Origin: Paraburkholderia silvatlantica
GTDB taxonomy: Bacteria > Pseudomonadota > Gammaproteobacteria > Burkholderiales > Burkholderiaceae
Assembly: GCF_003096715.1 (NCBI RefSeq)
Contig: NZ_QEOL01000028.1
Location: forward strand, 58,453-122,452
Length of the DNA stretch: 64,000 nt
Direction: 5' to 3'
Shown piece after piece: positions 11,149 to 18,053 of the stretch (its first letter is position 1; the number at the start of each line of letters is the position of its first letter). A model generated the notes under the pieces. It did no database searches. It saw only the letters and a program-made list of their open reading frames with translations, and was not told the origin of the DNA. The position numbers and the translations under genes are program-made.

Positions 11149-11757
11149 ATGAAACGTACTGTCCGCGACTTTGTGACACTGTTCAATGCCTTCTGGTATC
11201 GAGACTTCCCAGTTGCAGCAAATGGGAAAATTAGTGGAAGTCGAGCTGAGTGGACAACGCATATCGGAATTTGCGTCAGAAGTACTGCGGACATGATGGG
11301 GTATTTTACGTATTTCGAAGCGGGAAACCGGACCGATGCGGTAATCAAAGACGCGCGCGATGAACCGCAGGCGATAGCCAATGTTGAATGGGAATGGACG
11401 CAGCCTTTTAGTCCCGGTTTCAACGAATTAGAAAAACTCTACGAACGCCGCGCCGAAGTCGATTTTTCCGTTCTCGTTACTTATTCGCGAAAAGAGCATC
11501 ACCAACAGAATCTGGAAAGGATTCGTGCGGTTTGGGATCACAGCGAAGAGCCGCTGCTCGTGTTCCTTGTTTGCTTCGAGTTTGCGGGGCACCGAAATTT
11601 CAGCAAGCTAGAAACCCACATTGCACAGCGTGGCGTCCTGCGCAAGGTTCGCGAGCAACCCGCGTTGCCCTGGATGGCGAAGGGTACACGTTGGTCACTT
11701 CAGGTCCAATCCGGGGACGAGCGCGACTCGGATTCCCTAGAGGTGACAGCCGAGTAA
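11149..11757 (+). CDS. Hypothetical protein, 202 aa
   Basis: A 202-residue soluble protein that I do not recognise. It has no signal peptide or membrane segment. Visible features are an acidic/aromatic stretch IANVEWEWTQPF near residue 80, a helical charged middle (ELEKLYERRAEVDF) and a hydrophobic strand EPLLVFLVCFEFAG near 135-148. The alternation of strand, acidic residue and helix could fit a nuclease-like fold, but no catalytic signature can be assigned. Its codon use is intermediate between the core genome and the AT-rich element. It sits among mobile remnants, so transfer is likely. Confidence 0.6.
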   Translation: MKRTVRDFVTLFNAFWYRDFPVAANGKISGSRAEWTTHIGICVRSTADMMGYFTYFEAGNRTDAVIKDARDEPQAIANVEWEWTQPFSPGFNELEKLYERRAEVDFSVLVTYSRKEHHQQNLERIRAVWDHSEEPLLVFLVCFEFAGHRNFSKLETHIAQRGVLRKVREQPALPWMAKGTRWSLQVQSGDERDSDSLEVTAE

Positions 11758-11910
11758 TATCAGGCCGAGCACGCAAAGGGCGGCACTCAAGAGGATCGAA
11801 GCCAGGATAACGGCGGGAAGCGGAATCATGTCAATTAAGCGAACCCTTACATGACTCGATGTTATGCGCGTTGGCTTTCCGCTACTGTCAACAATTGTCA
11901 GAACCGCCAT
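11737..11910 (-). CDS. Possible small single-pass membrane protein, 57 aa
   Basis: A minus-strand frame of 57 residues (from ATG 11910; an ATG at 11955 would add 15) ends in a strong hydrophobic segment (PLPAVILASILLSAALCVLG) and a Cys-His-Leu tail. It overlaps the end of the 202-aa gene by 21 bases on the opposite strand and has no clear ribosome-binding site. Weak candidate. Confidence 0.25.
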   Translation of the reverse strand: MAVLTIVDSSGKPTRITSSHVRVRLIDMIPLPAVILASILLSAALCVLGLILLGCHL

Positions 11911-12263
11911 GTCAACCCGGCGTGTCCGCGCCAATGGTTTTACAGTTGCACTCACAACAAACGGCGTAGCCGTCTACATCGCTTCTCACACGAGGGGCAA
12001 GCTACGGCCCCCGAGGTGAGCCCAGCGATCTACCGCCGAAAGTATTGCGCAACGAAGGGCTTCGCTACCGCCTGCGCAAGAAACTCGACCGCACCGGACG
12101 GATTCACGCCCGCAAGTAGCGTCACGGAATGAATAGCGCCCCTTGATCCTCAGAGAATCCGGTGAATCCACGCGCCACAAAGGCGCACGCCGCCCCCAGC
12201 CGATATCAAGTCTCACCAATCACTGCCGATATGGCTATAACTACAAGCGAAGGCTGAAACCCC

Positions 12264-12830
12264 ATGAAAATTTTGATCGCGTTGATGGCCTTTCCAGTCC
12301 TTTTCTTTGCAGTTCCCCCAGCTCTCTATGTGATGTGGATTTTCCGTTGGAGAGAATTTGAAGAGTTCGAGGACATGCACGGGATTGTAGCGACGGCGTT
12401 TGTCACCGCCGCGATTTACATCTTTTACCTATGTCACGGTGCCCCTGAAGAGTTCGCCCGCTCGCCGGAAATGTTGATCGTATCTACCGCGCTTAGTCTC
12501 GAAGTGGTCTATGACCGTATTGCGCTGTACCTTGAGGCGCGCCGCCGCAAAGTGCCATCGGTGCCGATAGCATCATGGATATTGGGGTTTGTTGCAGCAA
12601 CCGTATGTGGCTTCGCGGGTTATTTCGTCTATCGCGATATCGGTCATGAAGTAGCGTTGGCGGTCACAGCGCAAAAAAACGAAGAAGTGTCATATTGGGT
12701 ATCCCTGCTGTGGGTCATTTCCTTTGCGCTTGCCTTCGGGAACAAATATTGGCAGGGGCGCACGCGGGTCCGTGCGCGGAAAGCGGCAGAGGACGAGGCC
12801 GAAAAAACGCACGAGCCCGCGCAGCAGTGA
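12264..12830 (+). CDS. Hypothetical inner-membrane protein, 188 aa
   Basis: A 188-residue protein with about four hydrophobic segments: residues 4-27, 44-60, 98-118 and 142-158. A charged C-terminal tail follows (VRARKAAEDEAEKTHEPAQQ). The ATG follows an AAGGCTGAAACCCC stretch. No family recognised. The segment EFEEFEDMHGI between the first two helices is strongly acidic. It lies in the debris region next to the element, so it may be cargo of an older insertion. Confidence 0.6.
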   Translation: MKILIALMAFPVLFFAVPPALYVMWIFRWREFEEFEDMHGIVATAFVTAAIYIFYLCHGAPEEFARSPEMLIVSTALSLEVVYDRIALYLEARRRKVPSVPIASWILGFVAATVCGFAGYFVYRDIGHEVALAVTAQKNEEVSYWVSLLWVISFALAFGNKYWQGRTRVRARKAAEDEAEKTHEPAQQ

Positions 12831-13006
12831 TATACGTACAGCAAAGAAGCCCCCACGGCTCCGCGTCAAAGGATGGGGGTATTCCGCGAACCGACCCAGC
12901 CAAATACCGCGACCCGCAACGGGGAAAAACGTGAAGCAGACAGGCAAAGATGGTGCCGCTTGTTCGGACAGGGTCCCAAGATTTTTAAGTGGAACGTCCG
13001 GAGCGA

Positions 13007-13099
13007 TCATGCTGCCGAATTGATCGCTGGCAGCGTCGCGAAGTATGCCTTATCGGGCGTCTGATCCGCCAGGCTCGAATGAGGACGTTTGCGGTTGTA
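13007..13099 (-). pseudogene. IS3-family transposase C-terminal fragment
   Basis: The minus strand reads YNRKRPHSSLADQTPDKAY then FATLPAINSAA and TGA. This is the characteristic C-terminus of IS3-family OrfB (integrase core, YN.KRPHSSL motif). Only about 30 residues survive, and no upstream catalytic DDE region or terminal repeats are visible. Confidence 0.88.
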
Positions 13100-13122
13100 C
13101 AGTGCTGTCGCGCCGGCCCTGC

Positions 13123-13153
13123 ACAAAGACGGCTGCGCGGAAGCCGTCTTTGT
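13123..13153. repeat. Perfect 11-bp inverted repeat
   Basis: ACAAAGACGGC at 13123-13133 and GCCGTCTTTGT at 13143-13153 form a hairpin with a 9-base loop beside the IS3 remnant. It could be a terminator (T-rich 3' arm) or the remains of an IS end. A second imperfect palindrome (GGAATCCC ... GGGGATTCC) follows at about 13179-13209. Confidence 0.6.
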
Positions 13154-13326
13154 ATGGGGTGATGGATACCATCGTGCGGAATCCCGTGGGGAGAATTTGG
13201 GGATTCCATTCTATATTTTTGTGCAAACTACGCACAACCATGCCTGTATGGATTTACAGCATTGGTCTACCAAGTGCTTGTTTGTGCTAGTTTTTTCGTT
13301 TTATATCCAAACGTGCATCTGTCTCG

Positions 13327-13383
13327 TGGTGCGTGAGGCCGGACTCGAACCGGCACACCCTTGCGGGCGTCAGGACCTAAACC
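13327..13383 (-). pseudogene. 3' half of split chromosomal tRNA-Leu(UAG)
   Basis: The reverse strand gives the anticodon loop GGTTTAGGT, a Leu-type long variable arm (CGCCCGCAAGGGTGTG), the T-arm GCCGGTTCGAGTCCGGC, the acceptor 3' strand CTCACGC, and ACCA. The 5' half is missing here and is found at 27178-27216, whose acceptor 5' strand GCGTGAG pairs exactly with this one. Joined across the shared 9-bp core they make an 87-nt tRNA-Leu. The insertion has therefore broken the gene at the anticodon loop. Confidence 0.93.
13375..13383. other. Left attachment core (attL)
   Basis: ACCTAAACC, the complement of the tRNA anticodon loop GGTTTAGGT, is repeated in the same orientation at 27178-27186. 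Sequences to its left are tRNA 3' half and those to its right are element-specific. Strand exchange therefore took place within these nine bases. Confidence 0.88.
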
Positions 13384-13444
13384 CAAATCCCGCGAACGCA
13401 CACCAATATTATAACGCATTGATTTACAACGTTTTTTACACCTC

Positions 13445-13488
13445 CCCAAACTTTGGGAACGGCAATTTCCCAAACTTTTTCCCAAACT
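13445..13488. promoter_or_regulatory. Three CCCAAACT boxes: putative integrase arm sites, left end
   Basis: The octamer CCCAAACT occurs at 13445-13452, 13469-13476 and 13481-13488, all in one orientation. The last two start 12 bp apart. Two more copies lie near the right end (27007 and 27018, 11 bp apart). Repeated short boxes spaced about one helical turn, near the core sites of a tyrosine-recombinase element, are typical of arm-type binding sites. They lie just upstream of the integrase gene, so Int may also autoregulate. Binding is inferred. Confidence 0.65.
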
Positions 13489-13537
13489 GACACCCATTTC
13501 CAGCTATGCTCCTGCACATCACGACAGGAGCACCAGC

Positions 13538-14869
13538 TTGGCTAATATTTCCAATCGCTCGCCTTGGTTCGTCGTTCTAAACAAGACCGAGACAAAATTT
13601 AGGCTCAAAAGTCAGGCTCAAGCATACATTGACAGCTTGAACAACACACGCGCAAAGATGCGCCAGCTTGAGACTTCTTTCGAAGTTCAAATCAAGCTCA
13701 AAGACCATCAGGGCAACACTGTAACGCGTTCAGCCACCCACCCCACTTATGCAGCCGCCGAACGATGGGCGCAGCAAGAAGAGGATGCAATCAAAAGTCT
13801 GAGAGAGAACGGCGGAACGTTCAATCTTGACTTTGAAACAATCACAGTTGAACAGGCATTAAAGCGATGCTGGGAGGAACATTACAAGCATCGCCCCTCT
13901 GCCGATGAGAACTTTCATCGCATCCCGAAACTTGTCGAAATTTTCGGAAAAGATACGCTATTGCGCCAGCTTAATAATCAAAAAATGCTTGGCTTGCGCA
14001 ATAGACTAATCGAGCAACAGTATTCCGCTTCATCGGTTCGGAACTTCTTTGCCGTAATTTCCAGAACGCTTCAGCACGCAAAAGGCGAATGGCTTTTTCC
14101 TATCGAAAATTACGCAAGAGGCATCAAGCTTGCCAAACCTCAAAACGCGAAAAGCCGCTACTTCCAAGGCGACGAGAGAGAGCGTCTTTTCACTTCAATT
14201 GATAAGCATCGCCCTTGGCTTCGTCCGATTGTCGAGCTTTCGTTAGAAATGTCTTTCCGTCGCGGCGAACTTGTTCAACCCGCAAAGAAAAAGCGCGAGC
14301 AGGGATTAAAAGGCGGGCTTACATGGGAAGGCGTAGATTTTGAAAAAAACACGCTTAGGCTCTTTCAAGAAAAGAACGATTGGCAAAAAAAGAACACGGA
14401 GGAACGCGGCAGAGTCGTTCCCATGACCGAACGCATGAGAGAAATATTGCTCGACCTCTATCAAAAGTCATCGACAAAAACAGGCTTGGTTTTCTCTGCG
14501 ACTGTCAATTCCGTGACGCATGCTTTTACTGATGCCTGCACGCTGGCAGAGCCACCACTTGAAGACCTCACATTCCATTCATGCCGAAAAATCGCGACAT
14601 ACGATATTTCAAAGAAAGTCCCTAACGCCATCCTGCTATCAAAGATTACTGGTCACAAAGACCTCAAAACGCTTGCTAGCCGTTACTATGCCGTCCCAAT
14701 GGATGACTTGCAAGCGATGCTTTCTAAAGCTGATGAGAATACTTTAGAGGGGCGTGCAATCCTCGCTCTAAAGCGTGAGCTTGGATTTGAGGACACTTTG
14801 CGCTTTCTCGTATCAGTCAAAGAAACAGACGACTTAAATTCTCTCTTGATACCGAAAAAGTTATCTTAG
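13538..14869 (+). CDS. int: Tyrosine integrase of the element
   Basis: A 443-residue site-specific recombinase. The N-terminal arm-binding part covers about residues 10-100, the SAM-like core-binding domain about 103-195, and the catalytic domain follows. Active-site residues visible are Arg241 (MSFRRGEL), His347 and Arg350 (FHSCRK), His373 (TGHKD) and Tyr383 or Tyr384 (ASRYY). The start is TTG at 13538, supported by AGGAG seven bases upstream; no ATG fits. It is the first gene inside the left end and transcribes away from attL. It should catalyse integration into, and with a partner excision from, the tRNA-Leu anticodon loop. The double Tyr and the Ser-Arg before it are slightly unusual. Confidence 0.93.
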   Translation: MANISNRSPWFVVLNKTETKFRLKSQAQAYIDSLNNTRAKMRQLETSFEVQIKLKDHQGNTVTRSATHPTYAAAERWAQQEEDAIKSLRENGGTFNLDFETITVEQALKRCWEEHYKHRPSADENFHRIPKLVEIFGKDTLLRQLNNQKMLGLRNRLIEQQYSASSVRNFFAVISRTLQHAKGEWLFPIENYARGIKLAKPQNAKSRYFQGDERERLFTSIDKHRPWLRPIVELSLEMSFRRGELVQPAKKKREQGLKGGLTWEGVDFEKNTLRLFQEKNDWQKKNTEERGRVVPMTERMREILLDLYQKSSTKTGLVFSATVNSVTHAFTDACTLAEPPLEDLTFHSCRKIATYDISKKVPNAILLSKITGHKDLKTLASRYYAVPMDDLQAMLSKADENTLEGRAILALKRELGFEDTLRFLVSVKETDDLNSLLIPKKLS

Positions 14870-14886
14870 TTCTATGTTGTGGATAT

Positions 14887-14978
14887 GTTTGCTTCGCAAA
14901 CAGCGCATTGACAACCTATTGACAAGCTTCGCTTGACAACAAGTTGCCAACACTTACCCACAACGCGCAATGGTTGCG
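14887..14978. repeat. Repeat and hairpin cluster after int
   Basis: Three TTGACAA repeats (14908, 14919, 14933) and one variant TTGCCAA (14944) are spaced 11, 14 and 11 bp. They are interleaved with three small hairpins: GTTTGC-TTC-GCAAAC (14887-14901), CAAGC-TTC-GCTTG (14923-14935) and CGCAA-TGG-TTGCG (14966-14978). The density of directed repeats and hairpins in under 100 bp is not explained by termination alone. It could be a replication origin for the gpA-like initiator, a regulator site, or accessory integrase sites. Confidence 0.55.
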
Positions 14979-15155
14979 ACGACTCTTTTCTATCAATTTA
15001 GATTAAAGTTTTCCATTTAAATGCCGATAATACATAGACGAAGATTGGACCCATCTATCATGCTTCAATCAATCATTGAAAGATACTCCACTCCCATTCT
15101 TTCGTTTGTGTAAAATAATCTCTGTTGTTCAACCACACCCCGAGGACTCGAAAAA

Positions 15156-15581
15156 ATGGCAACGATTGCAGAACTTCTCAAAAAAGGCTACCCCAACCTG
15201 AGCGCAGTAGAACGTCAAGAACTCATCGAACTGATGGCTCAAGATGCGAAGCAGGATGCAGAAAAACTCTTCAAAGATACTGTCGAAGAAATCAAGAAGC
15301 TCATCACTGGTAAAGGTCTGGAACTCGCCGATGTTGCCAAAGCCCTTGCAGGTCAAGCGACTGGCGCAGATGTTGTCTTTTTCAAAGTCCCGTATAAGGA
15401 CAGCAAAAATAGCGACAAGGAGTATTTGTGGTGGTTTGGTAAATCCCCTGTCGGAAAGTCAGGCGCATATTATAAGAAGCTCAAAAGTGCAACCGAAGCA
15501 GAAAAGCGCGCATGGGCTACCCCCGAAGGTCTGGAATGGCTGGAAAGCGAACAAGGCAAGGAATGGCTCAAAGCTGCCTAA
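15156..15581 (+). CDS. Small nucleoid-protein-like gene, 141 aa (hypothetical)
   Basis: A soluble 141-residue protein. The N-terminal 70 residues are helical and charged (LLKKGYPNLSAVERQELIELMAQ; KLFKDTVEEIKKLITGKGLELADVAKAL). The C-terminal part is a compact aromatic domain (VVFFKVPYKDSKNSDKEYLW; WLESEQGKEWLKAA). An N-terminal oligomerisation helix plus a small C-terminal domain recalls H-NS-like proteins, but the H-NS signature (YxDP.G.TWSGRGRxP.W) is absent, so this is only an analogy. It has its own intergenic region and a strong terminator, and so is a separate transcription unit. A role as xenogeneic silencer or abundant DNA-binding protein of the element would be inference. Confidence 0.7.
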   Translation: MATIAELLKKGYPNLSAVERQELIELMAQDAKQDAEKLFKDTVEEIKKLITGKGLELADVAKALAGQATGADVVFFKVPYKDSKNSDKEYLWWFGKSPVGKSGAYYKKLKSATEAEKRAWATPEGLEWLESEQGKEWLKAA

Positions 15582-15598
15582 GCCGATGCCACTAAAAG

Positions 15599-15629
15599 AC
15601 AAGCCCCCAATTTGGGGGCTTTTTTTATT
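15599..15629. terminator. Bidirectional terminator
   Basis: The stem AAGCCCCC / GGGGGCTT with a small AAT-rich loop and a run of seven T follows the 141-aa gene. It also covers the stop codon of the convergent prepilin gene. It resembles the hairpins at 22727 and 26238. Confidence 0.9.
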
Positions 15630-16761
15630 TAGTCATATTTTTGTAGTCATCGCTTGCAAGATAGTCAGTCATCCACTGCGGTGCTTGAGAGATAGCAGTA
15701 TAAGAGCCATCTTTATTCACATTGTAAGACGTGCTGCTATTTGGCATTTGATACATCAAAGTCCCATCGCTTTTCAGAGCTAAAAATTGCGGCTGCCCTG
15801 CAATGCCAAGAGTTTTGAAAACAAGTGTCCCGTCCGGAGTTACGAAATTGACTTTATAGATTGACCCTGGGGTTACAGACAGCGTGCTATCTTTACCATT
15901 CGGCAGATACATCGCTGAATATTGCCAAAATACGTTTGGAACTCTGTAGTATTGGCTGCCAGCTTTGCTATAAACATTAGAGTAATCATCAGACAGCCAA
16001 GATTTTACCGGCGCACTCGGTTGCGTGCTTCCGCCACTCTCAGCATAGTTGCAGGTATTTGGTAAGTATTCTTTCGGCGCGTCAGAAGAGCAATCCCAAG
16101 ATAAATTTCCGGACGTTTCAATTTTTGGCGTAAGCATCACTTTCTTACCTTTAAGACCTTTTATAGCATCGCTTCCGAACGTCGCTACAATCTGCCCATT
16201 CGAGCCTAAAGCAGTGCCCTCTACCCACTTCCCCGCTACCTTGATACCACCCATCAAGTCAGCAGGAAATGACCCATTGTTCGCATGATATTCACTCACA
16301 AACGGCTTTGCACCATCAGCCAAGGTAATGCCCTCACTGACCTGCGAGCGAGCCGTATAGCTCTGATACATCGGCACCGCGATAGCAGACACAACACCAA
16401 TAATCCCAACCGTAATCATTACTTCAATTAAGGTAAATCCCAATTTCATCTTTGTTTTGATTGCCTGCCTTTTCACCTCAGGCAGCGCTAACGGCTTATC
16501 TTCCGCAAGCTGCTTTGACAATTTATCAACGTCAGCACCGAAAAATTCGGACACGCGAAACGCCAACGTATTAGCCAAAAACTTTACTTTCTCACTATCA
16601 GAAAGTGTCTTATGCAAATCCCTTGGCGCATACCCGTCACCATCCCTCAGATGTTCTATAGCTATGTCTGAGATTGTCGCTCTTCTCTCAGCAAGCTTCA
16701 CCACGTCATTCTGATTGAATGACGACATACGCATAACGAGATTATCAAAAAACACACTCAT
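15625..16761 (-). CDS. Type IV prepilin with long N-terminal extension and C-terminal extension
   Basis: A 378-residue protein. Residues 1-104 are a soluble, helical domain of unknown type. A basic stretch and an exact prepilin-peptidase site follow (MKLG/FTLIEVM: Gly108, Phe109, Glu113 as the mature Glu5), then a hydrophobic helix (VGIIGVVSAIAVPMYQSYTARS) and a PilA/PilE-like globular domain with two Cys (WDCSSD...NTCNY) forming the D-region. More than 100 further residues follow. The start at 16761 is favoured by AGGGGG and one-base spacing from the upstream gene. An internal ATG at 16449 would give a normal 4-residue leader but lacks a well-placed ribosome-binding site. Normal leaders are about 5-25 residues. 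No pilus assembly ATPase, PilC or prepilin peptidase is in the element, so it would use host or helper machinery. Confidence 0.85.
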   Translation of the reverse strand: MSVFFDNLVMRMSSFNQNDVVKLAERRATISDIAIEHLRDGDGYAPRDLHKTLSDSEKVKFLANTLAFRVSEFFGADVDKLSKQLAEDKPLALPEVKRQAIKTKMKLGFTLIEVMITVGIIGVVSAIAVPMYQSYTARSQVSEGITLADGAKPFVSEYHANNGSFPADLMGGIKVAGKWVEGTALGSNGQIVATFGSDAIKGLKGKKVMLTPKIETSGNLSWDCSSDAPKEYLPNTCNYAESGGSTQPSAPVKSWLSDDYSNVYSKAGSQYYRVPNVFWQYSAMYLPNGKDSTLSVTPGSIYKVNFVTPDGTLVFKTLGIAGQPQFLALKSDGTLMYQMPNSSTSYNVNKDGSYTAISQAPQWMTDYLASDDYKNMTK

Positions 16762-16762
16762 A

Positions 16763-17263
16763 TCACACCCCCTCATGCTCTTTCTTCCATTCGAGCATAA
16801 TTCCGTCGAGCGACATTTTATCTCTCAGCTTGTCATAATGCGCTTTTAATTGCTCTGTCACGTCCGATGTCGGATATTGACCTTTCCAGTCCTTGTAATA
16901 TCTCAGAAAATCGCCAATCTTGTGCTCACTGAATACAGTGATGCTTTTCTGTTCCGCCTGGACTCCTCCCGCCGCTTTAATCTTCTCAATCTCTGAATTG
17001 ACGCGCTCAGGTTCAATGTATCCTTTCGTATTCCATTCCGACATCTTTTTGAGAAGCTGTTTATTGTTCAGCCTATCTCTTTCATCCACCTTGGCGCAGT
17101 CTGGGACACTCTCGTAATAGAACGCGACCACTTCACGATAACGCCAGCGCATCTTTACCAGCGCTTTGACGGTGTGTCGATGGCTATAAAATTCCATCCC
17201 CTGCTTATGCGTCGTCTGTATCTCTTTGTTTTTTTCAGCGAGCTTCTTGTATAAGTCTTCCAT
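16763..17263 (-). CDS. Hypothetical protein upstream of prepilin, 166 aa
   Basis: A 166-residue soluble, highly charged and largely helical protein. It opens with a coiled-coil-like segment (MEDLYKKLAEKNKEIQTTHK), then KALVKMRWRYREVVAFYYES and IEPERVNSEIEKIKAAGG. It has no membrane segment or known motif. It lies one base upstream of the prepilin gene and its last codons contain the prepilin ribosome-binding site, so the two are translationally linked. The tight coupling suggests a shared job with the prepilin's cytoplasmic extension. Confidence 0.7.
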   Translation of the reverse strand: MEDLYKKLAEKNKEIQTTHKQGMEFYSHRHTVKALVKMRWRYREVVAFYYESVPDCAKVDERDRLNNKQLLKKMSEWNTKGYIEPERVNSEIEKIKAAGGVQAEQKSITVFSEHKIGDFLRYYKDWKGQYPTSDVTEQLKAHYDKLRDKMSLDGIMLEWKKEHEGV

Positions 17264-17424
17264 ACTTCCATTCTCCTTTCGTTATTCTTTAATCATAATA
17301 ACTATTCATTTATTGTCAAATTGCTATACAGCTATTGACAAAGGCAAAAGATAAAAGAAGATAAAAGATAGGTAAGCAAGCCAACCCATTTGCTGTCATT
17401 TCTTCGAAATTTCGCATGGACTGT

Positions 17425-17468
17425 CTTGCAAGGGGCTTCCCCTTGACCCCGTTTGGGATGTATCCCAA
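17425..17468. other. Candidate origin of transfer (oriT)
   Basis: Upstream of the mobilisation operon lie a perfect 7-bp inverted repeat CAAGGGG-CTT-CCCCTTG (17429-17445), a short ACCCC link, and a second perfect repeat TTGGGAT-GT-ATCCCAA (17453-17468). Location next to mobC/mobA and hairpins of this size are typical of oriT. Upstream (17340-17370) are AAAGATAAAAGA-type direct repeats that could bind MobC. The nick site cannot be fixed by reading. Confidence 0.5.
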
Positions 17469-17496
17469 GCCCTCAATAACAACAGGAGACTAAAAC

Positions 17497-17715
17497 ATGC
17501 TGACAAAGATTTTCTTTTATTTTACGGAGCGCAAAGTAAAGCGCGTCTATAACGAACTCATGAGCAAGCGCGCCTCTTTGAGTCGATACAAAAACGCTCT
17601 CATAGAGGTTGGAAATCGCGGTCCTGTGGCGATGATTTTATTTCTTCGCATGTGCTTGAACGACGATTTTCTTGAGCACTACGCAGACATAGATTTTGAG
17701 GAATTAAACAAATGA
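17497..17715 (+). CDS. Hypothetical protein, first gene of mobilisation operon, 72 aa
   Basis: A 72-residue protein, basic in its first half (FTERKVKRVYNELMSKRASL) and acidic at its end (EHYADIDFEELNK), with a hydrophobic middle (GPVAMILFLRMCL). The ribosome-binding site AGGAG lies 8 bases before the ATG. Its stop overlaps the mobC start (ATGA), implying translational coupling. No family recognised; probably an accessory mobilisation factor. Confidence 0.72.
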   Translation: MLTKIFFYFTERKVKRVYNELMSKRASLSRYKNALIEVGNRGPVAMILFLRMCLNDDFLEHYADIDFEELNK

Positions 17716-18053
17716 GAAAACAACTATGCCTCAGAATGACCGACGAGCAATATAAAGTCATGAACAACAAAAGGAAGCTTTTGCGCATCAACAAGATAAA
17801 CGACTTTTTCCTTGCACTCATCGGAGAAAAAGAGAAGTTCGCAAAACTGCTAAGTCTTATCGTTTGGCACATGGGAAAGCAAGGAACGAACTTAAACCAG
17901 ATAGCGCACGAAGTGAATAACTCAACTTCGCTGATGCCATCCGACGCAATCAGCATCAATCAAAAACTCGCTCAAATTTTTAGTCAAAACGAAAAACTGC
18001 TCAGAATAATAAAAAGAATGGAGAGGCGTCTAAATGTTAGTAAGCAACAATAA
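17712..18053 (+). CDS. mobC: MobC-like mobilisation accessory protein
   Basis: A 113-residue protein with the MobC layout: an N-terminal ribbon-helix-helix-like part (LCLRMTDEQYKVMNN) and the MobC segment LIVWHMGKQGTNLNQIAHEVNN (the GxNLNQIA core), then a C-terminal coiled helix (LRIIKRMERRLNVSKQQ). MobC proteins bind oriT and help the relaxase melt and nick it. It overlaps the upstream gene by 4 bases and mobA by 20 bases. Confidence 0.87.
   Translation: MRKQLCLRMTDEQYKVMNNKRKLLRINKINDFFLALIGEKEKFAKLLSLIVWHMGKQGTNLNQIAHEVNNSTSLMPSDAISINQKLAQIFSQNEKLLRIIKRMERRLNVSKQQ

Noticed and set aside
11909..12019. 36-codon plus-strand frame starting at 11909
   Set aside because: No ribosome-binding site, overlaps another candidate on the opposite strand, and no family pattern; too little support in a debris region.
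13123..13153. Possible REP-like or CRISPR-like palindrome
   Set aside because: Only a single copy seen; there is no spacer-repeat array anywhere in the window and no cas genes.
12690..13497. Several 60-130 aa frames around 12.7-13.5 kb on both strands
   Set aside because: They cross the IS3 remnant, a palindrome and the tRNA fragment, so cannot be genes in their present form.
15156..15581. Calling the 141-aa protein H-NS
   Set aside because: The diagnostic C-terminal DNA-binding signature of H-NS is missing, so only an architectural resemblance is recorded.
16447..16449. Internal ATG as the real prepilin start
   Set aside because: It gives a normal leader, but there is no ribosome-binding site at proper distance and the upstream coding part is continuous and coupled to the preceding gene. 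Kept only as an alternative.
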